Origin: Archaeoglobus sp.
Lineage (GTDB): Archaea; Halobacteriota; Archaeoglobi; Archaeoglobales; Archaeoglobaceae
Reading direction: 5' to 3'
NCBI RefSeq assembly: GCF_017656475.1
Contig: NZ_JACDNT010000009.1
Coordinates: 1 to 59,634 of the forward strand
DNA: 59,634 nucleotides
Under the pieces are notes generated by a model. That model was not told the origin of the DNA. It saw nothing but the letters and a program-made list of their open reading frames with translations, and searched no databases. The translations under genes and the position numbers were made by a program. How positions within the stretch are numbered: position 1 is the stretch's first letter; each line of letters starts with the position of its first letter. Shown piece by piece: positions 8,690-19,378 of the stretch.

Positions 8690-8962
8690 TCAAACCTTCA
8701 AACTCTTAAGGGCTTTTTTGCCTTCTTCTGTTGCAGAGTAAACACCCTCTTTTTCCTCGACAAAGCCATCTTTCACGAGCTCATCAAGAAGCCCGTTCAC
8801 GAGATTTCCAGGCATTCTTGTGGACTTTACAATTTTTTCCTTCGTTAGCTCCCTCTTTATTAGAAGGTTCATAATTTTAAGCTTGTTGGGGTTTGAGGCT
8901 AACGAACCGGCTTTCATGTATTTAAATATCCTGTGGGGTTTAAGGAGTTTGCCCACTAACAT
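8690..8962 (-). CDS. Small winged-helix DNA-binding protein
   Basis: 90 residues with an ArsR/MarR-like winged helix: [25 protein letters not shown] (helices 1-2), then [24 protein letters not shown] (recognition helix and wing) and a short tail [14 protein letters not shown]. No metal-binding Cys cluster. ATG 8962 is about 20-25 bp from an AT-rich TATA-like element on the minus strand, so a leaderless start is likely. It leads the radical SAM-purH2-ASCH operon and may autoregulate it or the divergent HxlR-like gene. Confidence 0.75.
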   Translation of the reverse strand: MLVGKLLKPHRIFKYMKAGSLASNPNKLKIMNLLIKRELTKEKIVKSTRMPGNLVNGLLDELVKDGFVEEKEGVYSATEEGKKALKSLKV

Positions 8963-9034
8963 AACTGTAATTTCTCAAATATAATTATCAAGTAAAAAGA
9001 TAAATTTAAGAAGTGCTCTTGATGACTTGATCAT
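8963..9034. promoter_or_regulatory. Divergent promoter region between two winged-helix regulators
   Basis: 72 bp, very AT-rich. For the minus strand, AATTATATTT (plus positions about 8978-8987) is a TATA candidate for ATG 8962. For the plus strand, ATAAATTTA at about 9000-9008 is a TATA candidate for GTG 9035. Both starts lack clear Shine-Dalgarno sequences. The two regulators could cross-regulate from this shared space. Confidence 0.55.
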
Positions 9035-9346
9035 GTGTCAGAGATAACGAAAATTAGCGAGAACACGGGAAACCTAGATTATAATGTGGGGGAAGTGCTC
9101 AAGATTATTGGCAGAAAGGGCATGAGTGACATACTCTACTGTCTGGGAAGCGAGCCGAAAAGGTTCTCACAGATTATGTTCGAAACCAAGCTGAATCCCA
9201 GCATTTTGGACAGACACCTGAAGGTTCTGCTGAAATACGGTCTGGTAGTAAAGGACGGCAACTTTTACAGGCTTACAGAGTCTGGAATCAGAGTTGTTGA
9301 GACCATTGACGATCTTCTCGATGTTTTTAGAAGGGGTGAGGGTTAG
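9035..9346 (+). CDS. HxlR-like winged-helix transcriptional regulator
   Basis: 103 residues. The central GRKGMSDILYCLGSEPKRFSQIM, then LNPSILDRHLKVLLKYGLVVK and YRLTESGIRVVETIDDLLDVF, follows the HxlR/MarR winged-helix pattern: a repression-like helix, a recognition helix with a DRHLK core, a wing, and a C-terminal dimer helix. Start GTG 9035 (MSEITKISEN) is chosen because the overlapping ATG at 9033 is in a frame that stops at once. It is transcribed divergently from the smaller winged-helix protein and is followed by topA on the other strand. Ligand and targets are unknown. Confidence 0.78.
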   Translation: MSEITKISENTGNLDYNVGEVLKIIGRKGMSDILYCLGSEPKRFSQIMFETKLNPSILDRHLKVLLKYGLVVKDGNFYRLTESGIRVVETIDDLLDVFRRGEG

Positions 9347-9392
9347 TCCTTATAGTTTAGCCACACGCTTTATGCTCGCAAAGAAGTTTCAA

Positions 9393-11378
9393 TTAGCTAT
9401 TCTCCTCCTTCCACTTTAAGTAGTTGCAGTACGGACAGCCAAGGTTCCAGTAACCCTTCTTCGTTCTTATTTTGACTTCCTTAATCCCGTGATCCTTGCA
9501 AAGTTTGGATGTGATGTAAAGAGTACCGTTCTGAGGCAAAGGAAGCGTAAAGGTGCAGTCTGGATAGTTGCTGCATCCTATAAATCTCTTTCCAGCTTTA
9601 GATTTTCTCACAACCAGTTCTGCACCACATTCCGGGCATTTCCCGACAATCTTGTCCTTCTTAACCCCTTCCCTTAAATCCTTGCTGAGCTTTCTGTAAT
9701 CTATCGCTTTTAGTATTTGAAGGAGCATCTTCCTCGACTCGTCCACAACTTCTGGTTCTCGCTTCTTCCCTTCCGCAATTAGATCCATCTCGTTCTCAAG
9801 CTTTGCCGTCATGTCAGGCAGCGTTATCGTCTCAGCGCTCTCTTTCAGAACGTTTATTACGGAAAATGCCGTCTCACTCGGTCTGAATGGGTTGCCGTGA
9901 ATGTAACGCCTGCTGATAAGCTTCTGAATTATTTCGTGTCTGGTAGACTTCGTGCCGAGATTAAGCTTCTCCATCATCTTGATTAGAGATGAAGCGGAGT
10001 ATCTTCCCGGTGGCTTCGTTTCTTTCTCCTCAAGCCTTTTCTTCAGAATCTTCAACACATCTCCTCTCTTCAAAATCGGTAGCTCTGTCTCTTCAGCTTT
10101 TGAGTAGATGTAGATAGCCCTCCATCCCGCATCGATCAGCTTTCTGCCGCTTGCATTGAACTTCACACCATTGCTCTCAAGCACAGCCCTCCTCACATCC
10201 CACACAGCTTTTGGAGCGAGAGTTGCCAGAAATCTCCTCACCACAAGCTCGTATATTGTCCACTCGTCCTTGGAGAGTTCCCCTCTTTTCGCAATACCTG
10301 TCGGGTATATGGGTGGGTGATCCCTCGTCTCCCTCCTCCCCCTCGAAGGCACTATCCTCTCCTGCGAGAGCACGATTTTTGCTTCTCTTGGAAAAACTGC
10401 AGAAAGTGCTGAAACTATCTCTACAAGATTGATTGTTGAGGGGTAGACTGTGTTATCCGTTCTGGGATAGCTGATGTAACCGTTCATGTAAAGCGTTTCT
10501 GCGATGTTCATGGCTTTGTGCGGGGACATGAACTTCGACGCTTCTCTCAGAAACTCAGTTGTGTTGAAGGGAATTGGTCTGTTCTCTTCCACATTTTTTC
10601 TCGTAAACTCCTTGACTTCTGCCGTCTCGCCTATTTTGTTGAATACCTTTTCAGCTTCCTCCTTGCTGCTGTACTTTTTGGGATGTTTCGCAACGAATCC
10701 TTCAAACTCCGCGAAGATTTCGTAGTACTTCTCAGGTTTGAAATTCTGGATCTCAATCTCTCTGTCAACGATCAATCGCAGAGTTGGGGTTTGAACTCTT
10801 CCGACACTCAGAAAATCCTTGCCCATCCTGCCGGAGTGAATTGAAACGAGTCTTGTGAGTGTTGCACCCCAGATCAGGTCTATTTTCTGCCTCGCAAGGG
10901 CCGCGTTTGCCAAGTTGAAGTCAACTTTAACGGGTTTGGAAAAGGCCGCCTTTATCTCCCTCTCAGTCACGCTGCTGTACCTGACTCTATCAATCTTGAC
11001 CTTGGGATTGACGGACTTGACGATTTCGAGAGCCTCAACGCCAATCAACTCTCCCTCTCTGTCGTAGTCGGTCGCAACCGTAACCCTGTCTGCCTTCTTC
11101 GCGATTTCCTTTAGGATTGATGAGATTGTCCTTTCTTTGGTTTTTTTCACAAGCTCAACCTGAAGAAGATTTTCAAGTGGAGTTTTAGACCAGTTGTTCA
11201 GCTCTTTCGGAAAATCAAGCTCTACAATGTGTCCTTTCAATCCAACAACGTAAGCGTCTTTTGAAGGGGAGTGGTAGTAGCTCACCCTGCCCTTTTTTAG
11301 AGTCTTAACATCTTTAAAAAGGATGGACGCTATTCTTCTAGCGGTGTTGTCTTTCTCGGTAATTATGAGCCAGCTCAT
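9393..11378 (-). CDS. topA: DNA topoisomerase I (type IA)
   Basis: Relaxes negative supercoils by a tyrosine-DNA transesterification. The TOPRIM domain starts the protein (MSWLIITEKDNTARRIA; DYDREGELIG), and the active-site region is GYISYPRTDNTVYP with catalytic Tyr near residue 305. The C terminus has a classic zinc ribbon (CPECGAEL then GCSNYPDC) and a second Cys pair region (LCKDHGIKE, GCPYCNY). About 661 residues, full length for archaeal TopA. The frame extends to TTG 11384, but ATG 11378 overlaps the KH gene stop as ATGA and matches family starts. It ends the rio1-KH-topA operon. Confidence 0.96.
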   Translation of the reverse strand: MSWLIITEKDNTARRIASILFKDVKTLKKGRVSYYHSPSKDAYVVGLKGHIVELDFPKELNNWSKTPLENLLQVELVKKTKERTISSILKEIAKKADRVTVATDYDREGELIGVEALEIVKSVNPKVKIDRVRYSSVTEREIKAAFSKPVKVDFNLANAALARQKIDLIWGATLTRLVSIHSGRMGKDFLSVGRVQTPTLRLIVDREIEIQNFKPEKYYEIFAEFEGFVAKHPKKYSSKEEAEKVFNKIGETAEVKEFTRKNVEENRPIPFNTTEFLREASKFMSPHKAMNIAETLYMNGYISYPRTDNTVYPSTINLVEIVSALSAVFPREAKIVLSQERIVPSRGRRETRDHPPIYPTGIAKRGELSKDEWTIYELVVRRFLATLAPKAVWDVRRAVLESNGVKFNASGRKLIDAGWRAIYIYSKAEETELPILKRGDVLKILKKRLEEKETKPPGRYSASSLIKMMEKLNLGTKSTRHEIIQKLISRRYIHGNPFRPSETAFSVINVLKESAETITLPDMTAKLENEMDLIAEGKKREPEVVDESRKMLLQILKAIDYRKLSKDLREGVKKDKIVGKCPECGAELVVRKSKAGKRFIGCSNYPDCTFTLPLPQNGTLYITSKLCKDHGIKEVKIRTKKGYWNLGCPYCNYLKWKEENS

Positions 11379-11911
11379 AGCCAATCGAGACTTCTCGTTT
11401 TCAAGTCCCTCCTCTTTCTCTCCATGAACTTTATGACTGTAGAATGCTGCGCTCCATCGACGAGCATCATAACAGCCTCTCTGGCAGCAGCAACGTTTTC
11501 AGGGTCGCCAATAATGGCGACATGTTTGTCTGAAACGGAAATATTCACGTTCAGCATGTCCTCAATCTGTTTTCTCATCTTTCCCTCTTTTCCTATTATC
11601 CTGCCCTTTATTCTCCTCAATGCGTTGTCTGAAAGGTAATCTGACAGGTTTATAACATCAAGAACTAGATTTTCGTCATACAGGAGTTTTAAGGCCACGT
11701 CTGGAGAGAATCCGTAGGATATTGCGGAGACAACATCCTTAGCTCTCATGAAACCAAGAGCATCATCGCATTCAATCTTAACAACGTTGTGTTTCCCCAT
11801 AACGGTCAACTTGCATCCTGTTTTCTCTTCAATAAGCTTCTTTACCTCCCCATCCTTGCCTATAAGCACTCCCACTCTATCTTCTGGAAGTTCCAACTCC
11901 ACAACATTCAT
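11375..11911 (-). CDS. KH-domain RNA-binding protein, Pno1/Dim2-like
   Basis: Archaeal relative of Krr1/Pno1 (Dim2), small-subunit ribosome assembly factors that in archaea are often encoded next to RIO1. Two KH modules are visible: RVGVLIGKDGEVKKLIEEKTG near the start and RIIGKEGKMRKQIEDMLNVN near residue 95, each with a GKxG loop. The frame continues to ATG 11932, but AAGGGTGAT just before ATG 11911 is a good ribosome-binding site, and that ATG follows the rio1 TGA by one base. About 178 residues. Coupling with RIO1 kinase supports a shared role in 30S maturation. Confidence 0.9.
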   Translation of the reverse strand: MNVVELELPEDRVGVLIGKDGEVKKLIEEKTGCKLTVMGKHNVVKIECDDALGFMRAKDVVSAISYGFSPDVALKLLYDENLVLDVINLSDYLSDNALRRIKGRIIGKEGKMRKQIEDMLNVNISVSDKHVAIIGDPENVAAAREAVMMLVDGAQHSTVIKFMERKRRDLKTRSLDWL

Positions 11912-11912
11912 T

Positions 11913-13672
<1,760 letters not shown>

Positions 13673-13675
13673 AAT

Positions 13676-14902
13676 ATGAGAATTATTTCGAATGTGGACA
13701 GGGAGAGGGCGGAAAAGCTAATCGCGATGAACAGAGCATTCAAAACTCTGAGGGAGAGGCAGAAGGTAAACCTGAAATTCTATCATGAGATTAAAGAACT
13801 GGCAAAAGAGGTGAGGGAGAAAAGAGAACGGTGTGTGGGAAACCAAAAACTCTTTGAAAAGGTGGTTGAAAACCTGAGAGGAAGAGGTTTTAACGTTTAC
13901 GTCGCTTCAGACTCTGAAGATGCGATAAGCAAAGTTCTGGAAGTTGTTGGAGATGAAAAATTGGTTGTAAAGTCAAAATCGAACGTTACGAAGGAGATAG
14001 GGCTAAGAGAGGAGCTTGAAAAGAGAGGTGTGGCAGTTGTGGAGACTGATATCGGAGACAGGTTGCTGCAAATTCTCGATGAATCCCCCTCTCATCCAAC
14101 CGGCCCTGCTGTCCACCTTTCGGTCAAAAGCATTGCAGAACAGCTCTCAAAACATTACGGAGTCGAAATCCCACCGGATGCAGAGAAAATTGTTGAGTTC
14201 CTCAGAAGAGACATCGAAAAATCGGTGGAAGAGGCAAAGATTGGAATTACGGGGGCGAATGCTGTTACAGCCGAGGGAAGTGTTGTAATTCTTCACAACG
14301 AGGGCAATGTTTTCGAGGTGCTTTCAAGGCCTGAAAAATGGATTGTTGTTACCGGAATCGAGAAAGTATATGAGAGCGTTGAGGATGCAGTAAAAGCAGC
14401 AAAGCTCCAGAGCTTTTATGCCACTGGCGAAATCCTCCCCGCATTCATAGAAATTGTTTCCGGAGTGGCGAGAACTGCGGACATCGAAAAGAAGTTGATA
14501 AAGGTGGGAAAGCCCAAGGAAGTCACTGTTATTCTGCTCGATAACGGAAGGAGTGAGATTGCAAACACTGAGTTCAGAGAAACGCTTTACTGTCTCGGCT
14601 GCGGTAACTGCGTTGCAAACTGTCCTGCTCACTCTGTCTATGGTGAAAAATTTTCTGGTGGGAGGTTTGCACTTTTAGATGCTTTTATGGGGGAAAAGGA
14701 GGCTTTGAAGCTGTGCCTATCATGCGGAAAGTGCAAGAAAAACTGTCCGATGAAAATAGACATTCCGGGAATGATACGAAGAGCCAGAGATGGTAATGAG
14801 CTTTACAACTTCCTCTTTTCCCACCTCCGCTGGATGAACGAGAGATTGAGACTTGAAATTCTGAAAATCGTTCTGGAGTTTGAAGGGAGAAAGAAAGATT
14901 AA
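13676..14902 (+). CDS. LutB-like LUD-domain iron-sulfur protein
   Basis: Resembles LutB/YkgF, a component of lactate-oxidising complexes, with a LUD domain (residues about 50-290: KLVVKSKSNVTKEIGL; DRLLQILDESPSHPTGPAVH; GANAVTAEGSVV) followed by a ferredoxin-like segment. Two cluster motifs are visible, CLGCGNCVANCP and CLSCGKCKKNCPMK. The usual LutA and LutC partners are not adjacent, so the actual electron-transfer partner is unknown. It follows dph2 by 3 bp and precedes trmJ, so it is probably co-transcribed with RNA/protein-modification genes. That context does not explain its role. Confidence 0.85.
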   Translation: MRIISNVDRERAEKLIAMNRAFKTLRERQKVNLKFYHEIKELAKEVREKRERCVGNQKLFEKVVENLRGRGFNVYVASDSEDAISKVLEVVGDEKLVVKSKSNVTKEIGLREELEKRGVAVVETDIGDRLLQILDESPSHPTGPAVHLSVKSIAEQLSKHYGVEIPPDAEKIVEFLRRDIEKSVEEAKIGITGANAVTAEGSVVILHNEGNVFEVLSRPEKWIVVTGIEKVYESVEDAVKAAKLQSFYATGEILPAFIEIVSGVARTADIEKKLIKVGKPKEVTVILLDNGRSEIANTEFRETLYCLGCGNCVANCPAHSVYGEKFSGGRFALLDAFMGEKEALKLCLSCGKCKKNCPMKIDIPGMIRRARDGNELYNFLFSHLRWMNERLRLEILKIVLEFEGRKKD

Positions 14903-14923
14903 CTTTTGGTCATACGAGAGTCA

Positions 14924-15619
14924 ATGGAAATATGGCCAGTGCTCGTCGAGCTGAAAATTCCTGAGAATGTTGGTTTCATGGCGAGAGTTGCAAAAAATTT
15001 CGGAATAAAGCGGCTGTGCCTTTATAACTGCAAGGTCACTGAGGAGAGCTACCACACCGCAGCGAATGCGAAGGACATGCTGGAAAATGCTGTAGTAATC
15101 GAAGACCTGCAGGAGTTTCTTCAAAAAATGAATCTGGTGGTTGGAACAACAGGAGTTCCGGGAGGGGATTACAAGTACCTGAGAAAGGAGCTTTTGCCAC
15201 CTGAAGACTTACCATCAATTGCTAAAGGTAGGGTCGCCATTTTATTCGGCAGAGAAGATTACGGACTCTACAACGAAGAGCTTGAAATGTGCCATGTTCT
15301 GGTCAGAATTCCAACAAGCGAGGAGTATCCGGTTATGAACGTCAGTCATGCTGCTGCCGTGATACTCTACTTTCTCAGAGAAGTTGAGAGTTCTGGTGAA
15401 GATGACGAGACTGCCACTTCAAGGGATATCGAAATTCTTCTTTCCAACCTCGTTGAAATGTTAAAAATGGTGCGGTATCCGGAACACAGGATAAAAAGAA
15501 CAGTTGTAATTCTGAGAAGAGTACTCGGAAGGGCAAGGGTTAAGAAGTACGAGGTTCACAGCCTGAATGCAATATTTCGAAAAACCGTTAGTTACATAAA
15601 GAGGATGAATAGAATATAG
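14924..15619 (+). CDS. trmJ: TrmJ-like tRNA 2'-O-methyltransferase (SpoU/SPOUT)
   Basis: SPOUT-fold methyltransferase; the family methylates the 2'-OH of nucleotide 32 of tRNA in characterised members. Motif 1 is PENVGFMARVAKNFG, motif 2 LFGREDYGL, and motif 3 IPTSEEYPVMNVSHAAAVILY, which forms the trefoil knot and binds SAM. The C-terminal tail (KMVRYPEHRIKRTVVILRRVLGRA) matches TrmJ rather than TrmH. The frame begins at TTG 14906, but ATG 14924 (MEIWPVLVELK) starts right at the conserved domain and is preferred. It sits between a LutB-like gene and a membrane protein, with 2 bp to the latter. Confidence 0.88.
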   Translation: MEIWPVLVELKIPENVGFMARVAKNFGIKRLCLYNCKVTEESYHTAANAKDMLENAVVIEDLQEFLQKMNLVVGTTGVPGGDYKYLRKELLPPEDLPSIAKGRVAILFGREDYGLYNEELEMCHVLVRIPTSEEYPVMNVSHAAAVILYFLREVESSGEDDETATSRDIEILLSNLVEMLKMVRYPEHRIKRTVVILRRVLGRARVKKYEVHSLNAIFRKTVSYIKRMNRI

Positions 15620-15621
15620 AC

Positions 15622-16644
15622 ATGAACAAATACTGGAGCTTGGTTCTGCTGGTGTCAATCCTTGCTGTTCTTTCTCTCACCTTCTACTTCTTCACACCAC
15701 TGCTGGACGGCATTATTATGGGTGTGGTCTTCGCCTATGTCGCCAAACCGGTTAAGAGAAGAATTGAGAACATCGGAAGGATTAAGGCTTCAGTAATTGC
15801 TACCATGATCGTCATCCTTCCAGTATCGGTTTTAATGTTTTACGGGCTTATACAGGGTCTAAACCAGGCTATTTACCTTATCACGCACTATAAAGTTATA
15901 GAGTCCGGCATTCTCAACTTTCTGAACAAAATAGGTATTGAGGAGGGTGAGGAGTACGTGAGATGGATAACCTCCAATATCTTCTCGCTTTTACAGAGCA
16001 CCATCCAGCCCTCAGCAGTCGAGATAACCAAGAAGGCAACTCTGCTGATTCTCAACTTCTTCATCTCAATAGTGGTTTGCTTCTACGCTCTTGCTGACAT
16101 GGAGAACTTCGTTCGTAGAACAACGAGTGTTGTTCCTGAAGACAGGAGAGAGGAGTTCAGGAGATTTGTTGAGGAGATTGACGTTACCTTCGAATCCCTC
16201 TGGTTTGGTAACTTCGTTGTTGCAATTCTTATTGGCCTGGCCAGTCTTCCGTTCTTCCTGCACTTCAATGTCCCCTTCGCACCTCTGCTTTCAGGTCTGA
16301 TGTTTCTCGCCGCTCTGATCCCCATTTTCGCAGAGTGGATGATCATCCTTCCCGTATCGCTCTACCTGCTTCTTGTTGACATTGAGAAGGGGCTGACTTT
16401 TCTCCTGATAGGCGTCATCTTCCTCTACATCCTCCCGGAACTCATTCTCCGCCCTTACTTCGTTGGCTACACATCAAAAATACACCCTCTTGTTTTGATG
16501 CTCGCCTTCATCGGAGGTGGGCTGGTTGGAGGGATTAGCGGTTTCTTCATCGCACCTATGGTTGTGGGGCTTGCAACTGCCATCTACAATTACTATACAA
16601 AAGAGGAATTAGCGACCGAGAACCATGATTCTGAATCTGTCTGA
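15622..16644 (+). CDS. AI-2E family transporter (PerM/UPF0118)
   Basis: Integral membrane protein of 340 residues with about seven or eight hydrophobic segments (near 5-25, 28-40, 58-80, 138-155, 195-215, 220-255, 258-275, 290-330). The C-terminal half has the family's conserved stretch (PFAPLLSGLMFLAALIPIF and PLVLMLAFIGGGLVGG). Named for a proposed autoinducer-2 exporter, the family also includes Na+/H+ antiporters, so the substrate is uncertain. ATG 15622 follows the trmJ stop by 2 bp. The last 36 bases overlap the convergent DUF47 gene. Confidence 0.85.
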   Translation: MNKYWSLVLLVSILAVLSLTFYFFTPLLDGIIMGVVFAYVAKPVKRRIENIGRIKASVIATMIVILPVSVLMFYGLIQGLNQAIYLITHYKVIESGILNFLNKIGIEEGEEYVRWITSNIFSLLQSTIQPSAVEITKKATLLILNFFISIVVCFYALADMENFVRRTTSVVPEDRREEFRRFVEEIDVTFESLWFGNFVVAILIGLASLPFFLHFNVPFAPLLSGLMFLAALIPIFAEWMIILPVSLYLLLVDIEKGLTFLLIGVIFLYILPELILRPYFVGYTSKIHPLVLMLAFIGGGLVGGISGFFIAPMVVGLATAIYNYYTKEELATENHDSESV

Positions 16645-17289
16645 GGCTCTTGAAGCTGCGTTGGCTACGTAACCCAAATGAACTACCCAGGTAACCATCA
16701 GGTGGATGTCAAGGGGGTCGGCATTTTCGAGGTTGAATAGCTTCGTATGTAGCCCAATCTGAACCAAATCGCACTCATGTTCCAACTGCTCAATTATTGG
16801 CACATACTCTAAGGCTCTGTTTACCTCCTTCTTGCTGAAAGAGGTTTCAACAAGCTGTGTGATTCTTTCGACCATCTCTTCGTAGTTGTTCACGATCTCC
16901 ATTAGCTTTGAAAGCAGTACAGAGAACTCCTCCCAGACGTCTTCAGGAGCTCTCACCTTCCTGAACGTGACCATGTGGCCGACATGTTCGCAGTTGTTGA
17001 GTATGTCATCCTGAACCTTCAAAAACTCAAGCAAATCATGCCTGTCTACAGGAAGCATCAGAGATTTTGTTACTTTACCCCTTATCTCCTCCTTTATCTG
17101 ATCAGCATGGTGCTCAAGCTCGTCTATCTCCTCTCTCAACTCCTCAACTTCGTCATAGTTACCCTTTCTCAAAGCTTCAAACTGCTGCTCGAGAAGCCCG
17201 ACAGCCCAACCGCACATTCTGGCGTGCTGGGCTAAGGAGCGGAAAGGAGAGTAGCCGAACACTTCACCCACTGACCTGAAGAACTTCAT
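16609..17289 (-). CDS. DUF47 family PhoU-like protein, Pit partner
   Basis: PhoU-like helical-bundle protein (COG1392) usually encoded with Pit phosphate permeases and thought to regulate them. The sequence is almost all charged helices ([44 protein letters not shown]), with the conserved E..D metal-binding style motifs. The frame opens far upstream at 17358, but ATG 17289 ([12 protein letters not shown]) overlaps the pit stop as ATGA and fits the family. About 226 residues. Convergent overlap of 36 bp with the AI-2E transporter. Confidence 0.88.
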   Translation of the reverse strand: MKFFRSVGEVFGYSPFRSLAQHARMCGWAVGLLEQQFEALRKGNYDEVEELREEIDELEHHADQIKEEIRGKVTKSLMLPVDRHDLLEFLKVQDDILNNCEHVGHMVTFRKVRAPEDVWEEFSVLLSKLMEIVNNYEEMVERITQLVETSFSKKEVNRALEYVPIIEQLEHECDLVQIGLHTKLFNLENADPLDIHLMVTWVVHLGYVANAASRASDRFRIMVLGR

Positions 17290-18287
17290 ATGAACACCAC
17301 CATCACGGTGTACAGGCTTATCGTCATTGCTGCCGCCACTGGAACCGTTACAATCCATGAGAATATAATCTTTTGCACTATTTTCAGGTTCACACTTGCC
17401 AAACCACCGGCAAGACCCACACCTATCACACTTCCGACAAGAGTGTGAGTTGTAGAAACTGGCATTCCAAAGTTAGATGCCAGCAGAACCGTTGTGGCGG
17501 TTGCAAATTCAGCAGAGAATCCTCTTGTGAAAGTCAACTCTGTGATTTGCTTTCCTACGGTCTCAATAACCCTATAACCCCAGGTGGCAATTCCTATTGC
17601 TATGCCAAGGCCGCCGAAGAAGAGAACCCAGAATGGCACGGTTCCGCTGTAGCCAAGTATCGCAGCAATAGGCCCCGTAGCATTTGCAACATCGTTGCTT
17701 CCGTGGGCGAAGGCCATGTAGCAAGCTGTCAATACCTGAAGATAGCGAAAAACGTGTTCTACACTTTCGCTCGCATATCTATCAAGAAGAATAAAGCGAA
17801 TTAGGGAGAAGGTGATAAAAGCAAGAGCTGCACCAAAAAGTGGCGAGATGAGCCAGCTTAAAGCAATTTTTGCCAGCACATCCCATTTGATCTGGTCGAG
17901 TGTCAGGTGGTTCTGAGAAACCGCAGCGAGGCCAAAACCGAGCATAGCCCCGACAATCGAGTGAGTGGTGGAAATGGGCAGATTGTAGTAAGTGGAAACC
18001 GTAATCCAGAATCCGGCAGAAAGAAGGGCTGCTAAAGCTCCATAAACCACCAAGTTGTGGTCAAGGAGTTCTATTGGGACTATACCTTTCGCAATGGTGT
18101 GGGTTACTTTTTTACCGAACAAAGTAGCTCCAGTAAATTCTAAAACCGATGCAATGATTATGATCTGCTTCAACGTTAAAGCCCTGCTACCGTACGATGT
18201 GGCCATTGAGTTGGCGGCATCGTTGGCACCGATGTTCCACGCCAAATAGAAGCCGACGATTGCAGCAGCGATAAGAAACAAATCCAT
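17286..18287 (-). CDS. pit: Inorganic phosphate permease, Pit family
   Basis: Cation-coupled low-affinity phosphate transporter. It carries the two PiT signature repeats, [17 protein letters not shown] near residue 19 and [16 protein letters not shown] near residue 195, and about ten transmembrane helices over 333 residues. The ATG at 18287 lies about 24 bp from GATATATATC (18306-18315), so the transcript should be leaderless. It is co-translated with the DUF47 protein through a 4-nt overlap and diverges from an AbrB-PhoU regulator, so the three genes form a phosphate uptake and control module. Confidence 0.94.
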   Translation of the reverse strand: MDLFLIAAAIVGFYLAWNIGANDAANSMATSYGSRALTLKQIIIIASVLEFTGATLFGKKVTHTIAKGIVPIELLDHNLVVYGALAALLSAGFWITVSTYYNLPISTTHSIVGAMLGFGLAAVSQNHLTLDQIKWDVLAKIALSWLISPLFGAALAFITFSLIRFILLDRYASESVEHVFRYLQVLTACYMAFAHGSNDVANATGPIAAILGYSGTVPFWVLFFGGLGIAIGIATWGYRVIETVGKQITELTFTRGFSAEFATATTVLLASNFGMPVSTTHTLVGSVIGVGLAGGLASVNLKIVQKIIFSWIVTVPVAAAMTISLYTVMVVFI

Positions 18288-18300
18288 GCACAGCGTCTGG

Positions 18301-18374
18301 TCTTTGATATATATCTTTTTCCTTTAGCAGTAGAACATCGATAGAGATATATACCCAATAAATGGCTATATACC
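18301..18374. promoter_or_regulatory. Divergent pit / AbrB-PhoU promoter with repeated ATATA elements
   Basis: Three TATA-like elements lie in 74 bp: the palindrome GATATATATC at 306-315 (TATA of pit on the minus strand), GAGATATATACCC at about 344-356 (centre about 26 bp from ATG 18375, TATA of the regulator), and GGCTATATACC at 363-373, right before that ATG. The ATATACC core recurs 19 bp apart, a spacing suited to a dimeric regulator. Binding of the AbrB-type protein encoded alongside is an inference. Confidence 0.55.
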
Positions 18375-19340
18375 ATGCTTGAAAACAGGAAGGTTTACTT
18401 CAGCGGAAAGAGCAGTTTAATTCTTACACTTCCAAAGAAGTGGGCAATATTGAACGGCATAGAACCGGGAAGTGAGGTTTTGCTGAATGTCGGTAAGAAC
18501 TTCATAACGATATATCCCAAAAATCCGGGGCTTAAAGTTAAGAGGGTGGAAATTGACGCAAAAGATGTGAAACATGAGGCACTTTTAAGGAGAATAATTT
18601 CTCACTACTTGGCCGGGGTAGATTCGCTAAAAATAAGAGTCTACAATGAGGAGCAGAGAGGAGCAATCTCAAGAGCATCAGAAATCCTGATGGGTGTCGA
18701 AATAGTTGAAGATACGGGGAAAGAGGTTATTCTGGAAATTTTCCTTGATAACTCAAGGCTAAGGCCAGAAGGGATAATCAGGAGAATGGGGAACACGTGC
18801 GTGGGGATGGTTTCGGATTTTTGTTCCGCTTTAAGGAGGTATGATAGGTATATCTGCAATTCAATAATTTTCAGAGAAAGAGAGGTGGATAGACTCTACT
18901 TCCTGCTGCTCAGACAGTTAAAGCAGGCAAATCTTCACGCAGATATTGCTACTCAGCTTGACATTCCAATTGAGGCCATACAGGAGTATAGAACGGTCGT
19001 AAGAGCGATGGAAAGAGTTTCCGACCATGCTGCAAACATGGCCTTGAATTTAATTGAGCTTGGAAAGCCGATCAAGTACCTCTGCGATTTTGTTGACATA
19101 GACCTTGAAATGCTAAGAACTGCAATGGTGGCGTTTCTTGAAAACGAATTGGAGCTTGCGGAGGTTGTTCTCGAGGAATTTGATGACATTCAGGATATAG
19201 AAAGGAAGTATTACAGCAGAATATTGCAGGAAGATGTTGAGGAGGCTCTGTATCTGAAATCGATTGTCGACAGTCTTTCAAGAATTGCTGGCTACTCAGC
19301 AGACATTGCTGAGGTTGTGGTTAATATGGTGGTGGTATAG
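18375..19340 (+). CDS. AbrB-PhoU phosphate uptake regulator
   Basis: 321 residues. The N-terminal 45 residues are a SpoVT/AbrB swapped-hairpin DNA-binding domain (NRKVYFSGKSSLILTLPKKWA, GSEVLLNVGKNFITIYPK). The rest is PhoU-like three-helix repeats (LDIPIEAIQEYRTVVRAMERVSDHAANMALNLIELG; EALYLKSIVDSLSRIAGYSADIAEVVVNMV). The AbrB-PhoU fusion is typical of archaeal phosphate regulators. It is divergent from pit and the DUF47 gene, with a leaderless ATG 26 bp from a GATATATA box, so autoregulation and control of pit are likely. Confidence 0.9.
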   Translation: MLENRKVYFSGKSSLILTLPKKWAILNGIEPGSEVLLNVGKNFITIYPKNPGLKVKRVEIDAKDVKHEALLRRIISHYLAGVDSLKIRVYNEEQRGAISRASEILMGVEIVEDTGKEVILEIFLDNSRLRPEGIIRRMGNTCVGMVSDFCSALRRYDRYICNSIIFREREVDRLYFLLLRQLKQANLHADIATQLDIPIEAIQEYRTVVRAMERVSDHAANMALNLIELGKPIKYLCDFVDIDLEMLRTAMVAFLENELELAEVVLEEFDDIQDIERKYYSRILQEDVEEALYLKSIVDSLSRIAGYSADIAEVVVNMVVV

Positions 19341-19378
19341 TTAGTGTTAAAAACAGAGAAAAAACTAAATAGATAGCT

